In this document: positions 1 through 5,887 of the stretch, one piece after another
How the letters are laid out: each line of letters opens with the position of its first letter
How positions within the stretch are numbered: the first letter of the stretch is position 1
Source: a virus
IMG/VR virus record: IMGVR_UViG_3300038435_000234
Span: 1-35,104 of that record
Strand: one strand, 5' to 3'
DNA: 35,104 nucleotides
Position numbers and translations under genes: made by a program
The notes under the pieces: generated by a model
The model's database searches: none
Told to the model about the DNA's origin: nothing
Seen by the model: the letters and a program-made list of their open reading frames with translations, nothing else

Positions 1-1167
1 ATGCAAAGATCAGTAAACAAACTTTACACCGAGCCGAAGATCTCTCCGGCTAAACCTGAATCATCTGACATGACCAGCGACTGGTATGTGTGGTTCAGGT
101 TTTTTGATGCTTCAACAAATACCTGGAAGCAGCTGCGATTCAAAAAGGGTATTAATGAATTCAAAAATTTTCGTGAACGGCTTGCGGAAGCCAACGCATT
201 AAAACAAGCAATTAAAGAAGAGTTAAGAGATGGATGGGATCCGTTAGCAAAGGACCAGTTCAGAACAATTAAAATTTATTCTGCACAGGAGGCCGTCGAT
301 TATATTTTAAAAATCAAAGCCGCTACGCTGCGAACAAAAACCAGGTATGCATACAAGTACATCATGGCTTCTTTTACCAGGTGGCTTCAGTCAAAAAATC
401 TTTCATCCCTGCACATTAAAAACATAACGGGTAACCATGCCCAGGAATACATGGACTGGCTGCTGATGAAGAAAAAATATTCTGGCAGAACATTCAATGA
501 TCACCTGATTGTACTTAGAACTTTTTTCAATTGCTTTATTGAAAGGGAGTGGTGCAGTAAAAATCCTTTCAGGGCGGTTAAAAGAAAAACACAGACTATT
601 GGCCGCAACCTGGCTTTTTCTGAAAAGGAAAGAGAAACCCTGGAACAGAACCTCTATTTGCAGGATAGAAGGCTTTATTATTTTACCCGCATCATGTTCC
701 ACTGCTTTATCAGAAGAACAGAAATGGTTTGTTTGAAAGTAAAGCATGTGGACCTTGTAAATAAAACAATAATTATCCCCGGCGGCAATGCAAAAAACAA
801 CCTGCAGGAAAGTGTGGTAATACCCACCGGGCTGGAACCCGTTTTAAAAGAAATGCAGCTTCATAACTACAAAGGAGAAGATTATTTGTTCGGCAGGCGG
901 CTATTAACTTCCGATAAAAAATATTCGAACCCCAACCACATATCCTGCAGGCATAATAAAATTGTAAAAAATATCGGAATTGATTCGGAAAAAGGGTTGT
1001 ATTCCTGGAAGCATACTGGTGTATGCATTTATTACTATGGCACGGGCAAAGATATCTATTCCCTTATGAGACAGCTCAGGCACCGGGAGCTGAACACGAC
1101 AATGATCTATCTGAAATCACTTGGCCTTATACAAAACGATGTTTTCAGAAATGCTAAAATTGCTTAA
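1..1167 (+). CDS. Tyrosine-family site-specific integrase
   Basis: Phage integrase that would recombine the phage attachment site with the host chromosome. Residues about 20-90 look like an arm-binding N-terminal part, about 95-195 the SAM-like core-binding domain (helical, with the NHAQEYMDWLL stretch), and 205-385 the catalytic domain. Visible active-site positions are R238 (FIRRTE), H361 (LRHREL) and the nucleophile Y370 (TTMIYLKS). The usual HxxR box reads YSWKH, so the second arginine is replaced by K337 and the first histidine by Y334; I recall this lysine form from other Bacteroidota integrases. At 388 residues it is normal length. The ATG is the first base of the window, so an upstream start cannot be excluded. 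It points toward the late region and lies at the end of the phage, as expected for an integrase next to an attachment site. Confidence 0.93.
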   Translation: MQRSVNKLYTEPKISPAKPESSDMTSDWYVWFRFFDASTNTWKQLRFKKGINEFKNFRERLAEANALKQAIKEELRDGWDPLAKDQFRTIKIYSAQEAVDYILKIKAATLRTKTRYAYKYIMASFTRWLQSKNLSSLHIKNITGNHAQEYMDWLLMKKKYSGRTFNDHLIVLRTFFNCFIEREWCSKNPFRAVKRKTQTIGRNLAFSEKERETLEQNLYLQDRRLYYFTRIMFHCFIRRTEMVCLKVKHVDLVNKTIIIPGGNAKNNLQESVVIPTGLEPVLKEMQLHNYKGEDYLFGRRLLTSDKKYSNPNHISCRHNKIVKNIGIDSEKGLYSWKHTGVCIYYYGTGKDIYSLMRQLRHRELNTTMIYLKSLGLIQNDVFRNAKIA

Positions 1168-1170
1168 AGT

Positions 1171-1332
1171 ATGAGTTACAAACCACAAGGAAGGGCGGCC
1201 ATTGCAATAGCGTTGATAAAGGGAATATGGTGGCTTATCAGCACAACGGCGAAATTGATTTGGAGATTGATTCGTCGCTTCACTCCTCGCAATAACGAAA
1301 TTGGGGACCGTAGAAACGGCCCCCGCAACTAA
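1171..1332 (+). CDS. Possible small hydrophobic protein after integrase (53 aa)
   Basis: An open frame begins three bases after the integrase stop: MSYKPQGRAAIAIALIK, then a hydrophobic Trp-rich helix (about residues 9-36) and a basic tail. The tail is encoded by the dispersed repeat at 1262-1299 and the hairpin at 1303-1324, which suggests that an original small membrane protein gene was cut and re-ended by the repeat. No family is recognised. It could equally be non-coding; the close spacing to the integrase and the TM-like segment are the only support. Confidence 0.3.
   Translation: MSYKPQGRAAIAIALIKGIWWLISTTAKLIWRLIRRFTPRNNEIGDRRNGPRN
1262..1299. repeat. Dispersed intergenic repeat (VIARSEATNQSP type)
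   Basis: On the minus strand this 38-base stretch reads TTCGTTATTGCGAGGAGTGA followed by AGCGACGAATCAATCTCC. I recognise this as the widespread interspersed repeat whose accidental translations give strings such as VIARSEATNQSP. It lies between the integrase and the convergent endolysin gene. Only one copy is in the window, so its repeat nature rests on recall, not on a second copy seen here. Confidence 0.6.
1303..1324. terminator. GC-rich hairpin between convergent integrase and endolysin genes
   Basis: A nine-base stem (1303-1311 with 1316-1324, one A-C mismatch) closes an AGAA tetraloop: GGGGACCGT / ACGGCCCCC. It lies between two convergent genes and could end transcripts from both sides. 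Neither strand has a clear T-run after the stem, so it is not a textbook intrinsic terminator. Confidence 0.4.
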
Positions 1333-1354
1333 ATCCAACAGCATACGAAAAAAC

Positions 1355-1720
1355 TTACCACCTCGCTTTTCTTCCTCTAACATCATAGTGAGTAAATCCA
1401 GGATAAATGCCTATACCACCCTGCATCATCTTTCCTTCGGAAATAAGTTTTTCAATAATCGCAGCCAATTGTTTCGGACTTTTGTTTTTTGTCGTTATAT
1501 CTGCTGCCATTGCTTTCAAGTGGTAACTATTTTTCTTTCCGCCTACTTTTTTATTATACTCAGGATACCGATATGCAGAATTAATTCTTAATGGTTCGCC
1601 TAAATGATCTCTTAACACTTGCAGATTTTCAGCAAGTACCTGTACGTTTGGTATCAGTTCATCTGGAACGGGAGTTCCATCCTTACAGGCAAATTCGTAT
1701 AGAAAAAAATTCTTTGTCAT
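1355..1720 (-). CDS. Peptidase M15-type endolysin
   Basis: A small zinc peptidase of the M15 (D-Ala-D-Ala carboxypeptidase / L-Ala-D-Glu endopeptidase) group that would cut peptidoglycan peptides at lysis. The 121-residue protein has the family's zinc motif SYHLKAMAAD (H67, D74) and the distal ligand in THYDVRG (H111, with D113). RINSAYRYPEYN near residue 50 is the typical substrate-loop region. There is no signal peptide, so it depends on a holin or other membrane protein for release. The ATG directly follows the stop of the upstream membrane protein gene (zero spacing), so it belongs to the lysis cluster and is its last gene. Confidence 0.88.
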   Translation of the reverse strand: MTKNFFLYEFACKDGTPVPDELIPNVQVLAENLQVLRDHLGEPLRINSAYRYPEYNKKVGGKKNSYHLKAMAADITTKNKSPKQLAAIIEKLISEGKMMQGGIGIYPGFTHYDVRGRKARW

Positions 1721-2152
1721 TTATAATATAAATTTTAAAACATTAATAATAATAATTGCAAAAACTAAAAAGATTGACTTTATTTCGCCGGCATTCTTCC
1801 CAAATTTCTTTTTTAGCAAGATATCTAAGCTGCTACTATTACCAATAAAATCCCAGCTCCTACCTGGTACATTTTTATTAAGGACAGGATCAAATAAAAG
1901 CCCATACCAGAACCAATTCATCACACCAGCAATAGAAGCCCATACAAACGAATGTGTATTGAGTAAGGCCAAAGAAAGGATAATATCCACTACAATCATC
2001 TGCCCTAACGCCCAAGCATGAAATGGATTTTCATAGGGATTATTAATCGGCAAATATTCTCTGAATGCAATATTTGCCGGCGCATGGTGCAAACCTGATG
2101 CAACAGCAAACATTATCATCAATATCTGCGATATGATCCAATAGCAAATCAT
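1721..2152 (-). CDS. Polytopic membrane protein of lysis cluster
   Basis: A 143-residue protein with about four hydrophobic segments: roughly 2-20, 44-64, 66-86 and 125-142. The loop between the third and fourth is polar and basic (LLKKKFGKNAGE). No family is recognised. Its start overlaps the stop of the upstream two-TM gene as ATGA, and the endolysin gene follows without a gap, so it is probably translated together with both. A holin-like or envelope-associated role is inferred from position only. An AAAGGAGG run touches the ATG but has no usable spacing; it simply encodes the end of the previous protein. Confidence 0.75.
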   Translation of the reverse strand: MICYWIISQILMIMFAVASGLHHAPANIAFREYLPINNPYENPFHAWALGQMIVVDIILSLALLNTHSFVWASIAGVMNWFWYGLLFDPVLNKNVPGRSWDFIGNSSSLDILLKKKFGKNAGEIKSIFLVFAIIIINVLKFIL

Positions 2153-2382
2153 CCTCCTTTACCGGTTGATGTTTCATTTGCCTTAATAAGAAAATAAATA
2201 GCAGCAACTATAAAAATTGCTCCAGCCGGAATAAACAACCATTTAAGATTACATGTTCCAAAATAGCAGGCATCAATAGAAAAGAAAAAAAATAATCCTA
2301 TTAATGAAGACAGTGCGAAGGCTATATACCACGAATTTAAAAATACCTTTACTACCCAATTAATGAATTTAGAATTTTTCAT
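2149..2382 (-). CDS. Small two-TM protein, holin candidate
   Basis: A 77-residue protein with two hydrophobic helices (about 14-36 and 48-66) and charged ends (MKNSKF at the N-terminus, KANETSTGKGG at the C-terminus). Size and topology fit a class II holin, but no holin family is recognised, and a second holin-like gene is present at 4157-4336. It overlaps the next gene by four bases (ATGA), placing it two genes upstream of the endolysin. Confidence 0.7.
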   Translation of the reverse strand: MKNSKFINWVVKVFLNSWYIAFALSSLIGLFFFFSIDACYFGTCNLKWLFIPAGAIFIVAAIYFLIKANETSTGKGG

Positions 2383-2416
2383 GATTACATTTTTTATTGT
2401 TTTAAAAAAAGTTTCC

Positions 2417-2470
2417 CTACTTTTTTGGCTTTGGTTTTGGCATAGGCATGCCTGGTCTCATGTTTCCCAT
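2417..2470 (-). CDS. Candidate 17-aa Lys/Pro-rich microprotein
   Basis: A very short open frame reading MGNMRPGMPMPKPKPKK and a stop. It fills most of the 111-base gap between two lysis-region genes and is preceded by an A/T-rich leader like those of its neighbours. The composition (four Met, five Pro, five Lys, no acidic residue) is far from random. No function can be assigned; it may be a leader peptide, a small antimicrobial-like or membrane-active peptide, or chance. Confidence 0.35.
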   Translation of the reverse strand: MGNMRPGMPMPKPKPKK

Positions 2471-2493
2471 TTTTTATAATTTTTAAAAAGTGT

Positions 2494-2886
2494 TTATATT
2501 AGTTTTACCTCGTCATTTGTCAACCATTTGTGTTCATTCATTTTCATTCCGTCTGTCATGGTTATATCAGATACATTGGCCGGCAGTGAATACCCGTTAA
2601 TCACGGCAGTACCTCCCTTCATCCCTTCCATGTGGTCAACCAGCACCTCTACCTCGTTGCCTTCTTTTATTATATTATTTTTTGCATCAGGGGAATCATA
2701 GTCTATCCCAAATACTTCGTTTAATTTTTCTTTTATCTCCTGTACTCTCTCCTGTGCGGCCAGCGCTTCGGCAACAAAAAATTCTTCTAATTCGGTATCA
2801 CCATAACCCGACCTGGAAATTGTAACAATAATCTCATTTGCCTGAATAAGATTAGCTAAAACTTGTTTTGATGTGTCGTTTGCCAT
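2494..2886 (-). CDS. Unknown protein with DUF1541-like C-terminal half
   Basis: A 130-residue soluble protein. Residues 1-60 are predicted helical and acidic (ELEEFFVAEALAAQERVQEI). Residues 75-128 contain VLVDHMEGMKGGTAVI, then TDGMKMNEHKWLTNDEV. The HMxGMKGxxA...TDGxKxxxHKWxT pattern matches my memory of the DUF1541 repeat of Bacillus YdhK-type proteins. The function of that domain is not established. There is no signal peptide here, unlike the cell-surface family members. It sits between the DUF3606-like gene and the membrane protein pair in the lysis region. The family call is tentative. Confidence 0.7.
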   Translation of the reverse strand: MANDTSKQVLANLIQANEIIVTISRSGYGDTELEEFFVAEALAAQERVQEIKEKLNEVFGIDYDSPDAKNNIIKEGNEVEVLVDHMEGMKGGTAVINGYSLPANVSDITMTDGMKMNEHKWLTNDEVKLI

Positions 2887-2918
2887 ATCATTTGTTTTTT
2901 ATTATAAGAATCTGATTA

Positions 2919-3101
2919 CTATTTTTTATAAGCCTGATAGCCCGCCAGCCGGAGCCCGGCATATACTTTTCTTCTGCTGATACCGGCTCGCTTAACTATT
3001 GCCCGAACAACACTGCGCCTAACTTTGAACTTTTTTGCAATAAAATCAATTTCATACTCTTCTTTTGAAACTAATTTTGGGTCCTGTTTTTTATTTTTCA
3101 T
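2919..3101 (-). CDS. Small basic DUF3606-like protein
   Basis: A 60-residue, lysine- and arginine-rich protein. The pattern EYEIDFIAKKFKVRRSVVRA, then IVKRAGISRRKVYAGL, resembles DUF3606-type small proteins, which carry an EVxYxAKKxxVS...VKxVGxSRxKV arrangement and probably a helix-turn-helix fold. It could bind nucleic acid. It is the first gene after the terminator at 3121-3148, so it may begin a separate transcript for the distal lysis genes. Confidence 0.7.
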   Translation of the reverse strand: MKNKKQDPKLVSKEEYEIDFIAKKFKVRRSVVRAIVKRAGISRRKVYAGLRLAGYQAYKK

Positions 3102-3120
3102 AAAAAATAATTTACTTTTT

Positions 3121-3148
3121 AAAAAAGCTCCCGACCCTTAACGGGAGC
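3121..3148 (-). terminator. Intrinsic terminator after spanin-like gene
   Basis: On the minus strand a perfect seven-base stem GCTCCCG / CGGGAGC (3142-3148 with 3127-3133) encloses an eight-base loop and is followed by six T (3126-3121). It lies 30 bases after the stop of the 3178-3807 gene and before the DUF3606-like gene. It should end or attenuate late transcription before the distal lysis genes, so these either rely on read-through or have their own promoter. Confidence 0.8.
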
Positions 3149-3177
3149 CATTACTAAGCGTCGTTTCCACAGGAGGA

Positions 3178-3807
3178 TCAATTTGGTTTTCCAATTAACT
3201 TTAACAGGTTGAACCCGCCCGTCTTTATCCGGGTGAAAAGTACAAGGCCGCCAACTATGATTATTAATATAAATAACCATTTGGGGAAGTATAACGTATA
3301 GTTACCCTTCGCCTTATCTTTAAATGTTTTCAGTTCTGCACTTATCATTCCCATCTGTTTTAATCTCAGCGTATCTTCATACCATATCTCTTTCCTCTCT
3401 GTTACTTTAACCGGCTTCATCTCTGATATTATCCTGCTTAATGTTTTGTTATCAGCAATCAGAGCATCATTAATTAATAAAAAATCTGCACATATATCCC
3501 TTGCGCCAGCAGACAACTGATCAATACTTTTTTTCATACTATCCATATATGCCTCAGTTCTTGCTGCTATACGGTTGGCCGCTGTAACAGATTCAATAAT
3601 CCCCGAACTGTCAATTTCTATTCTTGTGATAGTGTCCCTGATTATTATCCGGGGTATGTTTTTAAGTACTCTCTTTTCTGCCAGCTCCGGAAATTTATCT
3701 ACCGCCCTTGCTGCTTTTTTTGCAGTCATACAACTGTTTATTATAAAGAGTATAAGCAATACCAGCAGCCAGTACCAGATAAACATATTTGTTTTGAGTT
3801 TCTTCAT
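3178..3807 (-). CDS. Lipobox plus C-terminal TM protein, candidate unimolecular spanin
   Basis: A 209-residue protein with an N-terminal hydrophobic signal (residues 8-25) ending in a lipobox-like INSC (C26). A helical, charged middle follows, with heptad-like stretches around 85-165, then a strong C-terminal transmembrane helix (about 174-194, LFILIIIVGGLVLF) and a basic tail. A lipidated N-terminus in the outer membrane with a C-terminal anchor in the inner membrane is the known design of u-spanins such as phage T1 gp11, which fuse the membranes at the last step of lysis. The lipobox is loose (Asn at -2), so a simple two-TM protein is the alternative. It sits in the lysis region and is followed by a strong terminator. 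Confidence 0.72.
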   Translation of the reverse strand: MKKLKTNMFIWYWLLVLLILFIINSCMTAKKAARAVDKFPELAEKRVLKNIPRIIIRDTITRIEIDSSGIIESVTAANRIAARTEAYMDSMKKSIDQLSAGARDICADFLLINDALIADNKTLSRIISEMKPVKVTERKEIWYEDTLRLKQMGMISAELKTFKDKAKGNYTLYFPKWLFILIIIVGGLVLFTRIKTGGFNLLKLIGKPN

Positions 3808-3854
3808 AAATTAATTTTTACTTCAATTTATATACCCCGGTATCGCTATCTATA

Positions 3855-4157
3855 CTATTTATTCCTGCCTTTTTCAAATGAGATATCTTTTTCAAGTTGC
3901 CGTACCCTTTCTTCAAGATCAGAAATTTCTTTTTTCCTCTCTTTATTCCAATCGGTAGTTGTCTGAAACCTGTTATCATTTCGCCTTTCCTGCGTATCAT
4001 AATGAAAAGCAGCTTCCTTTTCGAGTTCGTTATACTTTACCTTCATCCCCTTAAATTCACTATACAGGACCCCGACCGCAAAAACAAAACCAATTAAACC
4101 AGAAACAGATTCAACCGTCAGGTACTTGTCTGACCAGGATCGTTTAGCCTGTTGCAT
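3855..4157 (-). CDS. Single-TM coiled-coil membrane protein
   Basis: A 100-residue protein with one transmembrane helix (about 17-34, SGLIGFVFAVGVLY) followed by a long charged helix with clear heptads (KEISDLEERVRQLEKDISFE, 75-94). This N-in or N-out anchor plus coiled coil is common among holin-associated proteins and inner-membrane spanins, but no family is recognised. Its ATG overlaps the stop of the holin-like gene by one base (TAATG), so the two are probably translationally coupled. Confidence 0.78.
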   Translation of the reverse strand: MQQAKRSWSDKYLTVESVSGLIGFVFAVGVLYSEFKGMKVKYNELEKEAAFHYDTQERRNDNRFQTTTDWNKERKKEISDLEERVRQLEKDISFEKGRNK

Positions 4158-4336
4158 TATTTATTTATGGTCGTGTTTGTTATAAGGCGCAGAATAATAT
4201 TTCCTATCGTTAGAATAAACCCGGAAACCTCAGCTATTGCCCCCGAAGGAAATGCTGTTGTAAATTCTGCTGCGGCCGCAACCAAAAGCCCGATAATGTT
4301 AAACCACAATGTTTTAGATTCGTACCATTTTTTCAT
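4157..4336 (-). CDS. Small phage holin-like protein (59 aa)
   Basis: The chosen start (MKKWYESKTLWFN) gives 59 residues; an upstream in-frame ATG at 4381 would overlap the previous gene and add a low-complexity Asn/Lys leader. Two hydrophobic segments (about 9-26 and 34-52, ending IILRLITNTTINK) match a common small phage holin pattern with a KKWYxSKTxWxN start and a NIILRLxT end. A holin would make the inner-membrane lesion that lets the endolysin out. It is coupled by TAATG to the following gene. Confidence 0.8.
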   Translation of the reverse strand: MKKWYESKTLWFNIIGLLVAAAAEFTTAFPSGAIAEVSGFILTIGNIILRLITNTTINK

Positions 4337-4346
4337 GTTTTTATTT

Positions 4347-4649
4347 TTATTTGTTTTGTAAAATATATTTATGTAGATCATTTATAGTTGAAGTGTTCCT
4401 TTCTACTGCATCAGACATTTTATCCACGCTGCCTCTCATGCTCTGCGTCATTACTAAAAATTCCTTTGTAGAATTATTTAGTTCCTGCGTGAGGGATATC
4501 TGTATATTATGAATCTGCCTGATTTCCTCATTATGTTTCTTTGTTTCTTTTTTCCCGTCCTTGTACATAACAACAACTACTGTTGCAAGCCCGGCGATGC
4601 CGGCCAGCAGAATTGCAGTAAGCGAGGTTTCAACCATTGTTAAAAACAT
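4347..4649 (-). CDS. Single-TM coiled-coil protein of lysis cluster
   Basis: A 100-residue protein with an N-terminal TM helix (about 8-28, AILLAGIAGLATVVVVMY) followed by a basic stretch (KDGKKETKKHNEE) and a long polar helix with periodic hydrophobics to the C-terminus. The architecture parallels that of the 3855-4157 product and resembles BhlA/hemolysin XhlA-type holin accessories, though the sequence identity is not clear enough to name it. The ATG at residue 5 is an alternative start. Confidence 0.75.
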   Translation of the reverse strand: MFLTMVETSLTAILLAGIAGLATVVVVMYKDGKKETKKHNEEIRQIHNIQISLTQELNNSTKEFLVMTQSMRGSVDKMSDAVERNTSTINDLHKYILQNK

Positions 4650-4685
4650 TTTAATTAATTTTTACAACTTATCTGATAATAATTT

Positions 4686-5093
4686 TTATTTTACCGGTTT
4701 GTTTTGCGGAGAAGAAAATGAGGTATCTCCCCTTTCCCAAAGACTTTTATTCGTAGCAATCCATCTGCTCAGTCTTGCTATCCCCGTGTCAACGTTTATA
4801 TGTGTACTAATTGCATCTTTAAATGTCGGGACATACTTGCCGGAGGTATCTGACGAATGCAGGATATAATACATAGTGTCAGTTATTATTTTTGCCTTCA
4901 GTAAGGAATCTACAGATATAATTCTTCTGATAACCTGCACTCCCACGCCGACTTTTATATTTTTTGTAGGGAGATCAACATAAGTAGCCAACACACGTGA
5001 AGTGTCGGCCTGTGGCTTAAATACTTCTCTTTGTTTATTGCCGCAGCTAAGGCATGCAAGTGATATAAGAAATACTGAAATTGTTCTTTTCAT
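4686..5093 (-). CDS. Small lipoprotein of lysis cluster
   Basis: A 135-residue protein beginning MKRTISVFLISLACLSCGNK, a type II signal peptide with possible lipidation at C17 (or C14). The rest is soluble, with mixed strand and helix prediction, and lies outside the cytoplasm if exported. It is a second lipoprotein near the holin-like and spanin-like genes. An outer-membrane spanin component or a virion-release factor are possible roles, inferred from location only. Confidence 0.75.
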   Translation of the reverse strand: MKRTISVFLISLACLSCGNKQREVFKPQADTSRVLATYVDLPTKNIKVGVGVQVIRRIISVDSLLKAKIITDTMYYILHSSDTSGKYVPTFKDAISTHINVDTGIARLSRWIATNKSLWERGDTSFSSPQNKPVK

Positions 5094-5114
5094 AATTATT
5101 GTTTTATTTTATTT

Positions 5115-5879
5115 TTAAAAAAACATTAAATGAGTTGTTCTCCATTCTACTACTACACGGCCTGCCCCACCATTGCCTCCTGCTCTCACCACCCCATTGT
5201 TTGATTTTGCGCCTCCACCACCACCTCCCGGTGCTGTTCCGGTATTTCCCGCACCAGTTGATGCCGCCCCATTTCCACCGGCACCTCCAGCTCCTCCATT
5301 TACGCCCGTACCGCCACTTCCACCTGAATTATCAATACCATCATTACCCGAACCGGTATTACCGCCTCCGCCTCCTCCACCGCCTCCACCTGCGCTTGCG
5401 CCTGAAGCCCCGCTCCCACCGGCCACTATATAATCTCCAATCGCAAACTGTGTGCTTCCGGTGCCACCTGATGTTGCCGAACCAGTTGAATTAATCCCAG
5501 GGTTGCCGCCCTTTGCAATTACCGTTCCTGTTGTACTAAACCAACTATCATTACCAACTACTCCATTTCCGGTTTGAGTTGCCCCAACTGTTACAGTATA
5601 AGAAGTCGTTTGTGTAACAGATATATTATCTTTTCTTGCAGCCTGTCCACCTGCACCTCCACCTGCATCGCCGCCAGCATTTTGTGCACTCCCCCCACTG
5701 CCGCCGCCACCCCAGCAATATGCTGTTACCAACGGAACTGATATTGGACATATCCAGGTAGAGGATGTTGAGAATAGTTGATATTTAAGTATTCCATATC
5801 CGGTAGTGGTACTACCAGTTGCCTGCGAATAAATTTTTACATTAAAAAATAAAGTCAATATGAATAGTCCCTTTTTCAT
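5115..5879 (-). CDS. Glycine-rich tail fibre tip / adhesin-like protein with signal peptide
   Basis: From the start MKKGLFILTLFFNVKIYSQA the protein has about 254 residues and an N-terminal Sec-like signal. The remainder is dominated by glycine runs (GGGGSGGSAQNAGGDAGGGAGG, and long GG/GGN stretches around 160-235). It contains strand motifs such as TSYTVTVGATQ and ends RVVVEWR. This composition is that of the glycine-rich receptor-binding domain seen in phage tail tip adhesins (compare T-even gp38), where polyglycine helices expose loops that bind host receptors. It lies nine bases after the large fibre gene and probably forms its tip. The alternative upstream ATG (5921) would overlap the fibre gene. 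Confidence 0.78.
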   Translation of the reverse strand: MKKGLFILTLFFNVKIYSQATGSTTTGYGILKYQLFSTSSTWICPISVPLVTAYCWGGGGSGGSAQNAGGDAGGGAGGQAARKDNISVTQTTSYTVTVGATQTGNGVVGNDSWFSTTGTVIAKGGNPGINSTGSATSGGTGSTQFAIGDYIVAGGSGASGASAGGGGGGGGGGNTGSGNDGIDNSGGSGGTGVNGGAGGAGGNGAASTGAGNTGTAPGGGGGGAKSNNGVVRAGGNGGAGRVVVEWRTTHLMFF

Positions 5880-5887
5880 GTTAAATA

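Noticed and set aside
1117-1386. 89-residue minus-strand frame containing VIARSEATNQSP
   Set aside because: This string is the accidental translation of the dispersed repeat at 1262-1299; the frame overlaps the ends of two real genes.
3818-4000. 60-residue lysine-rich minus-strand frame
   Set aside because: Lies inside the 100-residue TM/coiled-coil gene 3855-4157 in another frame and shows no independent features.
5099-5494. His/Leu/Pro-rich 131-residue plus-strand frame
   Set aside because: Antisense of the glycine-rich tip protein; composition comes from reading GGN codons in reverse.
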